Source: an uncultured Collinsella sp.
GTDB taxonomy: Bacteria; Actinomycetota; Coriobacteriia; Coriobacteriales; Coriobacteriaceae
DNA length: 15,115 nt
Direction: 5' to 3'
Assembly (NCBI GenBank): GCA_902491415.1
Contig: CABUHP010000019.1
Span: 1 to 15,115 of the forward strand
In this document: one piece after another, positions 1 to 7,316 of the stretch
How positions within the stretch are numbered: the first letter of the stretch is position 1
Layout of the letters: every line of letters begins with the position of its first letter
Notes under the pieces: generated by a model
The model's input: only the letters and a program-made list of their open reading frames with translations
Told to the model about the DNA's origin: nothing
The model's database searches: none
Made by a program: the position numbers and the translations under genes

Positions 1-1
1 G

Positions 2-1345
2 CACTTCAAGGAGATTTGGAGCAGGCTCGAGATCTCCAACGACGACTTCATCCGCACCACCGAGCCGCGCCAGCATCACGCCGTGCAGTATCTGTGGGAG
101 CGCATGAAGGAGTCCGGTTACCTGTATAAGGGCAGCTATGACGGCTGGTACTGCGTGCCCGACGAGACCTACTTTACCGATACGCAGGTCCAGAAGGGCG
201 ACGAGGAGTACGGCAGCGTCGGCCAGCACCTGTGCCCCGATTGCCACCGTCCGCTCGAGCGCGTGCAGGAGGAGTCCTATTTCTTTAAGCTCTCTGCGTT
301 CCAGGACAAGCTGCTCAAGCTCTATGACGAGCACCCCGATTTTGTCGAGCCTGCGTTCCGCATGAACGAGGTTCGCAGCTTTGTCGAGGGCGGCCTCAAC
401 GACCTTTCCGTGAGTCGCACGAGCTTTGACTGGGGCATCCAGGTTCCGTTTGACGAGGGCCATGTGACCTATGTATGGTTTGACGCGCTGCTCAACTATA
501 TGACGGCCGTCGGCTACGGTGTCGAGCTGGCCTATCGCTGGCCCGCGCAGTTCCACATCGTGGGTAAGGACATCATCCGCTTCCACTGCGTCATTTGGCC
601 CGCCATGCTCATGGCCATCGGCGAGGCCCTGCCCGAGCACGTCTTTGCCCACGGCTTCCTGACCGTGCGCAATGCCGAGACCGGCAAGGCCGAAAAGATG
701 TCCAAGAGCCGCGGCAACGCCATCGCTCCGCAGGACGTTATCGACATGCTGGGCGTCGAGGGCTATCGCTACTACTTTATGACCGATGTCGTTCCCGGTA
801 CCGACGGCGCCATCAGCTTCGATCGCATGGAGCAGGTCTACAACGCCGACCTGGCCAACAGCTGGGGCAACCTTATCTCGCGTTCGCTCAACATGAGCGG
901 CAAGTACTTTGACGGTTGCGCGCCCGCCAAGCCCGCATCGTTCGATGCGTTCGACAACCCGCTGGCAAAGATCGCCGATGGCCTGGTCGACCGCTACATG
1001 GTCAAGATGGACGTGCTCGATTACGGCGGAGCCAAGGATGAGGTCATGGAGCTCATCCACGCCGCCAACCACTACATCGAGGACTCCGAGCCCTGGGCAC
1101 TTGCCAAGGACGAGGCCAAGGCTGACGAGCTGGCGTTTGTGATCTACAACCTGCTCGAGGCCATCCGCATTGCCGCTCACCTGCTGATGCCGCTCATGCC
1201 TCAGACCTCTGCCGAGGCCCTGCGCCGCCTGTCCTGCGAGAACGAGGCCGCGACCGACGACCTCAAGGGCATTTGCGCTTGGGGCCTGCTTGCTGGTGGT
1301 CAGCCCGTCGAGAAGGGCGATCCGCTGTTCCCGCGTCTGGCGTAG
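2..1345 (+). CDS. metG: Methionyl-tRNA synthetase (3' part; 5' end outside the window)
   Basis: Cytoplasmic class I aminoacyl-tRNA synthetase that charges tRNA-Met with methionine. The frame is open from base 2, so the first ATG or GTG codons seen are internal and the true start with the HIGH motif lies upstream. Visible landmarks are the connective zinc-knuckle region (single Cys at 152-154, then CPDC at 233-244), the conserved block around VSRTSFDWGIQVP, the active-site stretch FHIVGKDIIRFH, the KMSKS loop at 695-709, and the anticodon-binding helix bundle starting at NSWGN. The protein ends at GDPLFPRLA, so there is no C-terminal EMAP-II-like tRNA-binding domain; this is the short form. 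The first zinc half-site reads CVPD rather than CxxC. A clear terminator follows, so the gene probably ends its own transcript. Identity is very secure. Confidence 0.97.
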   Translation, partial: HFKEIWSRLEISNDDFIRTTEPRQHHAVQYLWERMKESGYLYKGSYDGWYCVPDETYFTDTQVQKGDEEYGSVGQHLCPDCHRPLERVQEESYFFKLSAFQDKLLKLYDEHPDFVEPAFRMNEVRSFVEGGLNDLSVSRTSFDWGIQVPFDEGHVTYVWFDALLNYMTAVGYGVELAYRWPAQFHIVGKDIIRFHCVIWPAMLMAIGEALPEHVFAHGFLTVRNAETGKAEKMSKSRGNAIAPQDVIDMLGVEGYRYYFMTDVVPGTDGAISFDRMEQVYNADLANSWGNLISRSLNMSGKYFDGCAPAKPASFDAFDNPLAKIADGLVDRYMVKMDVLDYGGAKDEVMELIHAANHYIEDSEPWALAKDEAKADELAFVIYNLLEAIRIAAHLLMPLMPQTSAEALRRLSCENEAATDDLKGICAWGLLAGGQPVEKGDPLFPRLA

Positions 1346-1387
1346 AGACCGCGCGAGCGCCATATCGGCAATTTGCTGTTTAGATGT

Positions 1388-1424
1388 AAGGGCATGGCCG
1401 CAACGGTCCATGCCCTTTCGTTTC
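1388..1424 (+). terminator. Rho-independent terminator after metG
   Basis: AAGGGCATGG at 1388-1397 pairs perfectly with CCATGCCCTT at 1408-1417, and the interior CCG/CGG can extend the stem. The T-rich run TTTCGTTT follows. It lies 42 nt past the metG stop and just before the rsmA ribosome site. It therefore separates metG from the rsmA-tatD pair, or acts as a partial attenuator, because no convincing new promoter is visible between the hairpin and rsmA. Confidence 0.8.
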
Positions 1425-1455
1425 AAGACGCCGCCATCATGCTAAGGAGGCAACT

Positions 1456-2316
1456 ATGACAACTTCGCCTTTGGCAAACCCCACGGAAACAAGGGAGCTG
1501 CTGGAGGAGTTTGGCCTTGCGACCAAGCATCGCCTGGGCCAGAACTTTCTAATCGACAATCATGTGATCGAGCGTATCTGCGAGCTTGCCGAGCTTGCAG
1601 GTGACGAGCGCGTGCTCGAGGTCGGTCCGGGCGTTGGTACGCTCACGCTTGCGCTGCTGCAGGAGGCGGCGTGCGTCACGTCGATCGAGGCCGACCCCGA
1701 GCTCGAGCCGGTGCTCGATGCCCACGCCGCAGACTATGCCAACTTCCGCTTTATCATGGGCGACGCGCTCAGGGTGACACCGGAGCAGATTGAGCAGGTT
1801 GCGGGCGGTGAGCCGACGGTATTTGTCGCGAACCTGCCCTATAACGTGGCGGCGACGATCATCCTGCAGTTCTTCCAGACGATGCCCGTGCTCAAGCGCG
1901 CCGTCGTCATGGTTCAAAAGGAGGTTGCCGATCGCATTGCCGCAGTGCCGGGCAATAAGACCTATGGCGGCTATACGGCAAAGCTCGGCCTGTATGCGCA
2001 GGTGACGGGTCGCTTTGAGGTGCCGCCGCGTTGCTTTATGCCGGCACCGCACGTGGACTCGGCCGTCGTGCGTATCGACCGTGTTGACGGCGTGGTGCCC
2101 GAAGGACTCGATCGCGAGTTTGTGGCCCGCGTGATTGACGCCGCATTTGCTCAGCGTCGCAAGACCATCCGCAATTCCATGAGCGCCAACGGCTTTGCCA
2201 AGGACGTGCTCGATGCCGCCTTTGAGGCTTGCGGTATCTCACCCACCACGCGCGCCGAGACGCTCGATGTTGCTGACTTTGTCCGCCTGGCCCAGGAGCT
2301 AATCCATGACGCTTAA
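1456..2316 (+). CDS. rsmA: 16S rRNA (adenine1518/1519-N6)-dimethyltransferase
   Basis: RsmA/KsgA dimethylates two adjacent adenines near the 3' end of 16S rRNA using S-adenosylmethionine, a late step in 30S subunit maturation. The 286-residue length is normal for the family. Visible motifs are the N-terminal KHRLGQNFL block (residues 24-32), the SAM-binding glycine loop VLEVGPGVGTLT (about 53-64), and the catalytic NLPYN motif starting at residue 126. The C-terminal region carries the family block AFAQRRKTIRNS. The start is set by a strong AAGGAGG Shine-Dalgarno at 1443-1449 ahead of the ATG. The 3' end overlaps tatD by 11 nt, so the two genes are probably translationally coupled. In many Gram-positives tatD lies upstream of rsmA; here the order is metG, rsmA, tatD. 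Confidence 0.97.
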   Translation: MTTSPLANPTETRELLEEFGLATKHRLGQNFLIDNHVIERICELAELAGDERVLEVGPGVGTLTLALLQEAACVTSIEADPELEPVLDAHAADYANFRFIMGDALRVTPEQIEQVAGGEPTVFVANLPYNVAATIILQFFQTMPVLKRAVVMVQKEVADRIAAVPGNKTYGGYTAKLGLYAQVTGRFEVPPRCFMPAPHVDSAVVRIDRVDGVVPEGLDREFVARVIDAAFAQRRKTIRNSMSANGFAKDVLDAAFEACGISPTTRAETLDVADFVRLAQELIHDA

Positions 2317-3220
2317 TGCCGAACGCGTGACGTTTACCAAGAAAAAGAAGACAGTTGCCTGCCCCGTGCCCTTGGCACCGCTTGCCGACACGCATGCGCA
2401 TCTGCTTTCGTTTTGGGGCAAAGAAGTGCCCGAAACGCTCGTGCGCGCCAAAGCCGCGGGCGTCGATCTGTTGGTGACGATGCTCGACCCCATCGCCGAC
2501 AAGCGCAGCGTGACGGACTATAGCGACTGGCTCGTGCGCGAAATTCTGCCGATGCGGGATATTCCGCAGATCAAGTATCTCGCTGGCGTTCACCCCTATG
2601 GCGCGCCGGATTATACCGACGACATTCACGCACAGGTTGTTGCTGCGCTCGATGACCCTTTGTGCGTCGGCATCGGCGAGATCGGTCTGGACTATCACAT
2701 GGATTACGACGACGACATCGCGCCGGCGCCCCACAGCGTGCAGATTGATTGCATGGCACGTCAGCTCGAAGTTGCCGTGCGCCGCAATGTGCCGGTGGAG
2801 CTGCATCTACGGCACGAGGACTCGGATGGGGAGCGCACCTCGCACGTTGATGCGTACAACGTGCTTCGCGAGGTAGGTGTGCCTCAGGCCGGTTGCGTGC
2901 TGCACTGCTTTGGCGAGGATCGAGCCACGATGGAGCGCTTTGTGGGTTTGGACTGCTATATCGCCTATGGCGGCGCGGCCACCTTTAAGCGCAACGACGA
3001 CGTGCGCGAGGCGTTTGCGGCGACCCCGCTCGACCGTATTTTGTTCGAGACGGATTGTCCCTATATGGCGCCGGAGCCCATTCGCGGTCTTGAGTGCGAG
3101 CCGGCAATGATTTCCATCACAGCAAACGCGCTGGTCAACGACCGTGTCGATCGTACCGGCGAGGATGCTGAGGCAATCGCGCGAGCGGCTTGGGAAAATG
3201 CCTGCAAACTTTTTCTATAA
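2306..3220 (+). CDS. tatD: TatD-family metal-dependent hydrolase (DNase)
   Basis: TatD-type TIM-barrel hydrolase; characterised members are Mg-dependent 3'-5' exonucleases or DNases. The 304 residues carry the family metal-ligand motifs: DTHAH at residues 28-32, GIGEIGLDYH with the metal-binding Glu near residue 125, PVELHLR, LHCFGED, and FETDCPYMAPEPIRG near the C-terminus. About 27 residues precede the first motif, longer and more lysine-rich than in E. coli TatD, so translation could start later. The ATG at 2306 is chosen because it overlaps the rsmA end, as in a coupled pair. The substrate of this particular protein cannot be read from sequence. The family assignment is very secure; the symbol is used in the broad sense. 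Confidence 0.93.
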   Translation: MTLNAERVTFTKKKKTVACPVPLAPLADTHAHLLSFWGKEVPETLVRAKAAGVDLLVTMLDPIADKRSVTDYSDWLVREILPMRDIPQIKYLAGVHPYGAPDYTDDIHAQVVAALDDPLCVGIGEIGLDYHMDYDDDIAPAPHSVQIDCMARQLEVAVRRNVPVELHLRHEDSDGERTSHVDAYNVLREVGVPQAGCVLHCFGEDRATMERFVGLDCYIAYGGAATFKRNDDVREAFAATPLDRILFETDCPYMAPEPIRGLECEPAMISITANALVNDRVDRTGEDAEAIARAAWENACKLFL

Positions 3221-3273
3221 ACGGCTGCCAAGGGGCTGACAAAACTGGTCTATTACCTGCCTTATGCCTGCCC

Positions 3274-3303
3274 TTGAGCTTACGACGGGGCGTTTCTAAT
3301 AAT
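3274..3303 (+). promoter_or_regulatory. Candidate sigma-70-type promoter upstream of phnD
   Basis: TTGAGC at 3274-3279 is followed after 18 bp by AATAAT at 3298-3303 (five of six matches to TATAAT). This would start transcription near 3311 and leave a leader of about 168 nt before phnD. The call rests on consensus matching only. A competing promoter candidate tied to the direct repeats lies about 50 bp downstream. Confidence 0.35.
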
Positions 3304-3314
3304 AAGTGCCTACG

Positions 3315-3347
3315 GTTCGCGTCATGTTCCCGCATCTTCGCGCAAGC
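3315..3347 (+). promoter_or_regulatory. Three tandem 10-11 bp direct repeats, Pho-box-like
   Basis: The units GTTCGCGTCAT (3315-3325), GTTCCCGCATC (3326-3336) and CTTCGCGCAAG (3336-3346) share a core TTCscG and recur with a period of 11, then 10 bp, about one helical turn. PhoB of proteobacteria and PhoP or RegX3 of actinobacteria bind direct repeats with this geometry, with GTTC-type half-sites in actinobacteria. A possible -10 element TATGAC (3349-3354) lies just downstream, with no proper -35, as in activator-dependent promoters. Its place before a phosphonate operon fits control by phosphate starvation. The regulator is inferred. Confidence 0.38.
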
Positions 3348-3478
3348 ATATGACAAGCGATTGCCGTTGATCGAAAAACGGCTTGCCCACAACCCTAATA
3401 TCTACCACGTCATCGCCGGACGGGACAAATAGAACCCCCGGTCCCTCCGGTGCATTCTTGTGTTGTAAGGAGAAGATT

Positions 3479-4573
3479 GTGGCAGATATCAAGAACAAGC
3501 AAATTTCTCGCCGGTCCTTCTTGGGCCTTTTTGGCGCGAGTGCCGTGACGCTCGGCCTCGGTCTCGTCGGTTGCGGCAGCGTCGACGGTAAGGGTGGTGC
3601 GGCGACCGCTGGCTCGGATGCCGCTTCTATCGATAAACTTACCATGGTCTGGCTGCCCAACGAGTCCAGCTCCGAGTTCGACGCGGGCCGCGAGGAGTTT
3701 GGCAAGGTTCTTGAGAAGTACGCCGGTGTCAAGGTCGAGCTCATGACCACCACCGACTATAACGTCGCTATCGAGGCTATCGCTTCCGGCAAGGCTCAGC
3801 TTGCCAACATGGGCTCCGAGGGCTTCATCCAGGCCCAGAAGAAGAACAGCAAGGTTCTTCCGCTTGTGACCACCTCCGACACCGATGGCAAGCTCGACGG
3901 CGCCAAGTACTACAGCCGCATCTGCGTGCCCGAGGCCGAGATGAGCGCTTACGCGGATAGCGCCGAGGAGAGCGGCTATTCCATCAAGAACATCAAGGGC
4001 AAGCGCATGAGCTTTGTCTCCGCTACTTCCACCTCCGGCTTCAAGGTTCCGTGCAACGCCATTATGAAGGCGTTCCCGGACGACGTGAAGTCCTCCGACG
4101 AGCTCAGTACCCCGGGTTTCTTCTCCCAGGTACTCTTTGGTAACTCTCACCCCGGTTCTGCTGTCAACCTGCTGCAGGGTGATGCCGATGTTGCCGCCTT
4201 CGACGATGTCGACGTCGACACCTATCTTGATGTCCCCGAGGGCGAGCGCGACGCCGTGAACGCCGCCGGTTCCGTCTACTCCGTCAAGGCCGACGCTCCC
4301 CAGCCCTTCGATCGCGTTCAGGGCAAGAAGTTCGGCATCATCCAGTCCACCCCGGTTCTCAACGGGCCTATCGCCGTCAACACCGATAAGGTCCCGCAGG
4401 AGATCATCGACAAGCTCGTCAAGGGCTTGACCTCCAAGGAGACCTCTGAAGACGAACTGCTCTTTGCCCCCGAGGATAAAGAGGGCACCGGTGCCGTTTG
4501 GAGCCTGGGTGATACCGCCGGCTTCATCGCGGTCGAGGACTCCTGGTACGACCCCATTCGTGCGCTTGACTAA
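3479..4573 (+). CDS. phnD: Phosphonate ABC transporter substrate-binding lipoprotein
   Basis: Extracytoplasmic receptor that captures phosphonates and delivers them to the PhnC/PhnE importer. The start is the GTG at 3479, because AAGGAG at 3467-3472 sits at ideal spacing; an in-frame ATG at 3383 has no such site. The 364-residue product begins with a twin-arginine motif SRRSFLG (residues 10-16), a hydrophobic stretch, and a lipobox LVGC with Cys32, so it is predicted to be a Tat-exported lipoprotein anchored to the outer face of the membrane. The body shows the PhnD-family pattern, including the FDAGREEFGKVLEKYAGVKV block, ASGKAQLANMGSEGFI, and the STSGFKVP ligand-loop region. It is the first gene of the operon. 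A GC-rich stem-loop directly downstream may protect or overproduce its message relative to the transporter genes. Confidence 0.95.
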   Translation: MADIKNKQISRRSFLGLFGASAVTLGLGLVGCGSVDGKGGAATAGSDAASIDKLTMVWLPNESSSEFDAGREEFGKVLEKYAGVKVELMTTTDYNVAIEAIASGKAQLANMGSEGFIQAQKKNSKVLPLVTTSDTDGKLDGAKYYSRICVPEAEMSAYADSAEESGYSIKNIKGKRMSFVSATSTSGFKVPCNAIMKAFPDDVKSSDELSTPGFFSQVLFGNSHPGSAVNLLQGDADVAAFDDVDVDTYLDVPEGERDAVNAAGSVYSVKADAPQPFDRVQGKKFGIIQSTPVLNGPIAVNTDKVPQEIIDKLVKGLTSKETSEDELLFAPEDKEGTGAVWSLGDTAGFIAVEDSWYDPIRALD

Positions 4574-4640
4574 TGCATGTCCCTGCGCGCACACGTGCAG
4601 ATGGGCGGCATCGCGTAGACGATTCGCCGCTGCCAAAACG

Positions 4641-4668
4641 GGCCGGGCGCGAATATCCGCGTCCGGCC
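4641..4668 (+). promoter_or_regulatory. GC-rich intercistronic stem-loop between phnD and phnC
   Basis: GGCCGGGCGCG at 4641-4651 pairs with CGCGTCCGGCC at 4658-4668: eleven consecutive pairs (one G-U) around a 6-nt loop AATATC. There is no T-run after it, so a classical terminator is unlikely. In binding-protein ABC operons such a hairpin commonly stabilises the upstream receptor mRNA, or limits read-through, so that receptor exceeds permease. That role is inferred here from position. Confidence 0.7.
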
Positions 4669-4693
4669 TCGACGTTGATGGGAGGGCATGGAA

Positions 4694-5569
4694 ATGCCAC
4701 AGAACGCACAGCCTCTCTTGCAGGTGAGCGATTTGACCAAAAGCTACGAGGGCAAACGAGGTGCACGGGAGCAGCATCACGCGCTTTCCGGCGTAGATTT
4801 TGCTTGCGGCGAGGGAGAACTGGTTGCGGTGATCGGTCCTTCAGGCGCCGGCAAGTCGACGTTTTTGCGCTGCATCAATCGCCTCATCGAGCCCACGGAG
4901 GGGTCGGTTGTCTTTAATGGTCGGGACATTACGCATCTGCGCCGCAACAAGCTGCGTGGCGTGCGCGCGCAGATCGCCATGATCTTTCAGAACTACAACC
5001 TGGTGTATCGCCTTACCGCCATTCAAAACGTGCTGCATGGGCGTCTGGGCTACAAGGGTGCTGTGGCGGGGTCGCTGGGCCTCTACAGCGAAGCCGAGAA
5101 GCTCCGTGCGTTCGAGCTGCTTGACGAAGTGGGCCTGGGCGAGTTTGCCTATCGTCGCGCCGATCAGCTCTCGGGCGGACAAAAGCAGCGCGTGGGTATC
5201 GCCCGCGCACTTATTCAAGATCCCCGCATCATTCTATGCGATGAACCTATCGCGAGCCTTGATCCCAAGAGCAGCCGTGCTGTCATGGAGCATCTGCGCC
5301 GCGTGACGCGTCAGCATGGCATCACCTGCATCGTCAATCTGCATCAGGTGGATATGGCACTTGAGTTTTCCGATCGTATCGTGGGCTTGCGTGCGGGCGC
5401 GAAAGTGTTCGAGGGTGCGCCTGCCGAGCTGACCCCCCAGATGATCGCGGTGATTTACGGCGATGGAGAAGAGGGCTTCATTTCCGTTCCGGTGTCAGGG
5501 CCCCAAGCTGGCGCGACACCCGCATCTGTTGGCATGGCTTCCGCTGTTCCTTCTGGAGCCTTGCGATGA
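4694..5569 (+). CDS. phnC: Phosphonate ABC transporter ATP-binding protein
   Basis: Cytoplasmic ATPase that powers phosphonate import through the PhnE permeases. The 291 residues contain all nucleotide-binding motifs: Walker A GPSGAGKST (about residues 48-56), the Q-loop FQNYNLV, the signature LSGGQKQRVGIARAL, Walker B IILCDEPIASLD, and the switch His in NLHQVDM. The ATG at 4694 is preferred over the in-frame ATG two codons earlier (4688), because GGAGGG at 4681-4686 is only 1 nt from the earlier codon but 7 nt from the later one. The C-terminus carries an Ala/Pro/Ser-rich tail of about 25 residues. The stop codon overlaps the phnE1 start in an ATGA junction, which implies coupled translation. 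Confidence 0.95.
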   Translation: MPQNAQPLLQVSDLTKSYEGKRGAREQHHALSGVDFACGEGELVAVIGPSGAGKSTFLRCINRLIEPTEGSVVFNGRDITHLRRNKLRGVRAQIAMIFQNYNLVYRLTAIQNVLHGRLGYKGAVAGSLGLYSEAEKLRAFELLDEVGLGEFAYRRADQLSGGQKQRVGIARALIQDPRIILCDEPIASLDPKSSRAVMEHLRRVTRQHGITCIVNLHQVDMALEFSDRIVGLRAGAKVFEGAPAELTPQMIAVIYGDGEEGFISVPVSGPQAGATPASVGMASAVPSGALR

Positions 5570-6420
5570 GCGCGGGGGAGTGCGACGCCATGTCCACAGG
5601 CTCTTTTGGCAATGCGAAAGCGGGGAAGGTTCCCGATTTGAGCTGGTTTAGAAGGCGTCAGCTTCGCGCACTCGCAGTAGTTGCGGCCGTTGTCTTGGTT
5701 GCCGAGGGGGCATCGCTTGTCGGCGATTTCAGCTTTGGATATGCCTTGGGTTCGGTACCCGCTGCCCTTGCATGGATGCTGCAGAACTTTTGCCCTACGC
5801 CATCGTCGTTAGGACAGCTGGGCATAATTGCCACGCAGGTGGTTTCGACGGTGTTCGATTCCATCGCCGCTACGATGCTCGCGGCCTTGCTGGGTATCGT
5901 TCTTGCGGTGCTGGGCTGCTCGAGCGTCGGTGTCGAAAACGGCATCGTGCGCGGTGTCATCCGCATCTTCGCCAATATCTTTCGCAATGTTCCCATGATT
6001 GCATGGGCGCTGCTGTTGCTCCTTTCGTTCAAGCAAAACGAGTTCACGGGCTTCCTCGCGCTCTTTTTGGCGACGTTTGGCCAGATTACGCGCTTTTTTC
6101 TGGACACGCTCGACGAAATCCCTTGCGGCCCCATCGAGGCGTTGCGCAGCTGCGGAGCAAGCTTTTGGCAGATTGTCTTTCAGGCGGGTCTGCCGCTTGC
6201 CGTTGCAGAGCTTATGAGCTGGACACTCTATATGGTCGAGACCAATATTCGCGAGGCCACGTTGGTGGGCTTGCTTACCGGTACGGGTATCGGCTTTGCC
6301 TTCAACCTGTACTACGCGTCTTTTCGGTATGACTGCGCTGGCCTTGTGATTCTTGTGACCATTGTTTTGGTGCTCGTGGTCGAGGCGATTTCCAACGCAG
6401 CTAGAAGGTCGATGATCTAA
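5566..6420 (+). CDS. phnE: Phosphonate ABC transporter permease, first subunit
   Basis: Inner-membrane permease of the phosphonate importer. The 284-residue protein has several hydrophobic segments (for example LAVVAAVVLVAEGASLV near the N-terminus and VILVTIVLVLVVEAI near the C-terminus). It also has the cytoplasmic EAA loop that docks on PhnC, here EALRSCGASFWQIVFQAGLP from about residue 191, followed by the family block ETNIREATLVGLLTGTGIGF. The ATG at 5566 overlaps the phnC stop and has GGAG at 5555-5558. An alternative ATG at 5590 also has a GGGGGAG site, so the first eight residues are uncertain. It is paired with a second, distinct PhnE directly downstream, suggesting a heterodimeric channel. 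Confidence 0.93.
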   Translation: MSAGECDAMSTGSFGNAKAGKVPDLSWFRRRQLRALAVVAAVVLVAEGASLVGDFSFGYALGSVPAALAWMLQNFCPTPSSLGQLGIIATQVVSTVFDSIAATMLAALLGIVLAVLGCSSVGVENGIVRGVIRIFANIFRNVPMIAWALLLLLSFKQNEFTGFLALFLATFGQITRFFLDTLDEIPCGPIEALRSCGASFWQIVFQAGLPLAVAELMSWTLYMVETNIREATLVGLLTGTGIGFAFNLYYASFRYDCAGLVILVTIVLVLVVEAISNAARRSMI

Positions 6421-7304
6421 TGGATACTTTTGAGCTGACTCCCGCCACGGCTGGTGCGATCGAGCGTTCGCACGCTGGGCATATTCGTCTCGTGTCTCGC
6501 CGGGGGCGCAACTATTCTGTCGTGCTTACGCTGGGCATTCTGTGCCTCTTGACGGTCGTTACGTTTGTGCGCATGGATTTTGGCACGGTTGACCTTGGCC
6601 GCGCACTCGCTCAAACCTGGTCTGATTTCTGCGCCATGATGTTCCAACCAGCGCTTGACCCGCCGTTGGGAGCTGCGCATTTTAGCTGGGCAAAGGTTGC
6701 CGAGAGCACGTTGGTCACCATTGCGGTTACCGTGCTGTGCACCATCATCTCGGCCATCATCTCGTTTTTCTTGGCGTTGGCGGCATCCGAGAACCTCTCG
6801 AATCCGCTCGTTTCCAATGCGGTCAAAGGATTCGTTGCTATCATCCGAGCGATTCCAACGATTCTGTGGGTACTCGTCTTCACGGTGGCCATCGGCCTTG
6901 GATCCGAGGCGGCGGTGCTGGGAATTTCCTTCCATTCCATCGCGTATCTTACCAAGAGCTACTCGGAGTCGATTGAAGAAATCGATGCAGATGTAATCGA
7001 GGCACTCTCTGCGAGCGGTGCCAGCTTCTGGCAGATTGTGTTCCAGGCCATCTGTCCGGCAACCATTACCAAACTGCTCTCATGGACATTTATTCGCTTT
7101 GAGATCAATTTTGCCAACGCGGTTGCCGTGGGCGCCTTCGCGGGCGCGGGCGGTATCGGCTTTCAGCTGTATCAGGCAGGCAACTACTACTACAACCTGC
7201 ACGAGGTGGGCGTGATTGTCTATGTATGCCTGGCTGTGTCGTTTGCACTCGAGTTCATCTCGGTTCGCCTTCGTCGCCGTTACATCATCGACTCGGATAA
7301 CTAA
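6420..7304 (+). CDS. phnE: Phosphonate ABC transporter permease, second subunit
   Basis: Second PhnE-type membrane permease, 294 residues, overlapping the first by one base in a TAATG junction. Hydrophobic segments include VVLTLGILCLLTVVTFV (about residues 37-53) and a second around STLVTIAVTVLCTIISAIIS. The EAA loop EALSASGASFWQIVFQAICP starts near residue 194 and is strikingly like that of the first permease, while the rest of the sequence differs, pointing to an old duplication. The C-terminal part carries FEINFANAVAVGAFAGAGGIG, the PhnE-family counterpart of the region after the EAA loop. Many phn operons encode such a pair (PhnE1/PhnE2); the E. coli locus has one phnE. Confidence 0.93.
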   Translation: MDTFELTPATAGAIERSHAGHIRLVSRRGRNYSVVLTLGILCLLTVVTFVRMDFGTVDLGRALAQTWSDFCAMMFQPALDPPLGAAHFSWAKVAESTLVTIAVTVLCTIISAIISFFLALAASENLSNPLVSNAVKGFVAIIRAIPTILWVLVFTVAIGLGSEAAVLGISFHSIAYLTKSYSESIEEIDADVIEALSASGASFWQIVFQAICPATITKLLSWTFIRFEINFANAVAVGAFAGAGGIGFQLYQAGNYYYNLHEVGVIVYVCLAVSFALEFISVRLRRRYIIDSDN

Positions 7305-7316
7305 GGAAAGATTTGC

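Larger units (their letters stand above)
3221..3478 (+). other. tatD-phnD intergenic leader
   Basis: These 258 nt contain no convincing gene. They hold the candidate promoter at 3274-3303, the direct repeats at 3315-3347, and an inverted repeat GCCGTT (3363-3368) / AACGGC (3377-3382) with an 8-nt loop. Further down, a short CCGG-TCCCT-CCGG repeat lies near 3439-3451. The region is visibly richer in A and T than the flanking genes. No terminator with a clear T-tract is seen after tatD. I recognise no known riboswitch. Confidence 0.6.

Noticed and set aside
83..85. GTG at 83 as the start of metG
   Set aside because: Conserved MetRS sequence (HFKEIW, then FIRTTEPRQH) continues in frame upstream to base 2, so the gene is cut by the window edge.
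2036..2806. Minus-strand open frame across rsmA and tatD
   Set aside because: It is His- and Arg-rich low-complexity translation opposite two conserved genes, with no ribosome site or motif.
3190..3432. Possible 80-codon gene between tatD and phnD
   Set aside because: It begins inside tatD, has no convincing ribosome site or motif, and spans the likely promoter region.
3410..4780. Long open reading frame on the minus strand across phnD (456 codons)
   Set aside because: It is the antisense shadow of a strongly supported phnD, has no family motifs, and is explained by high-GC codon bias.
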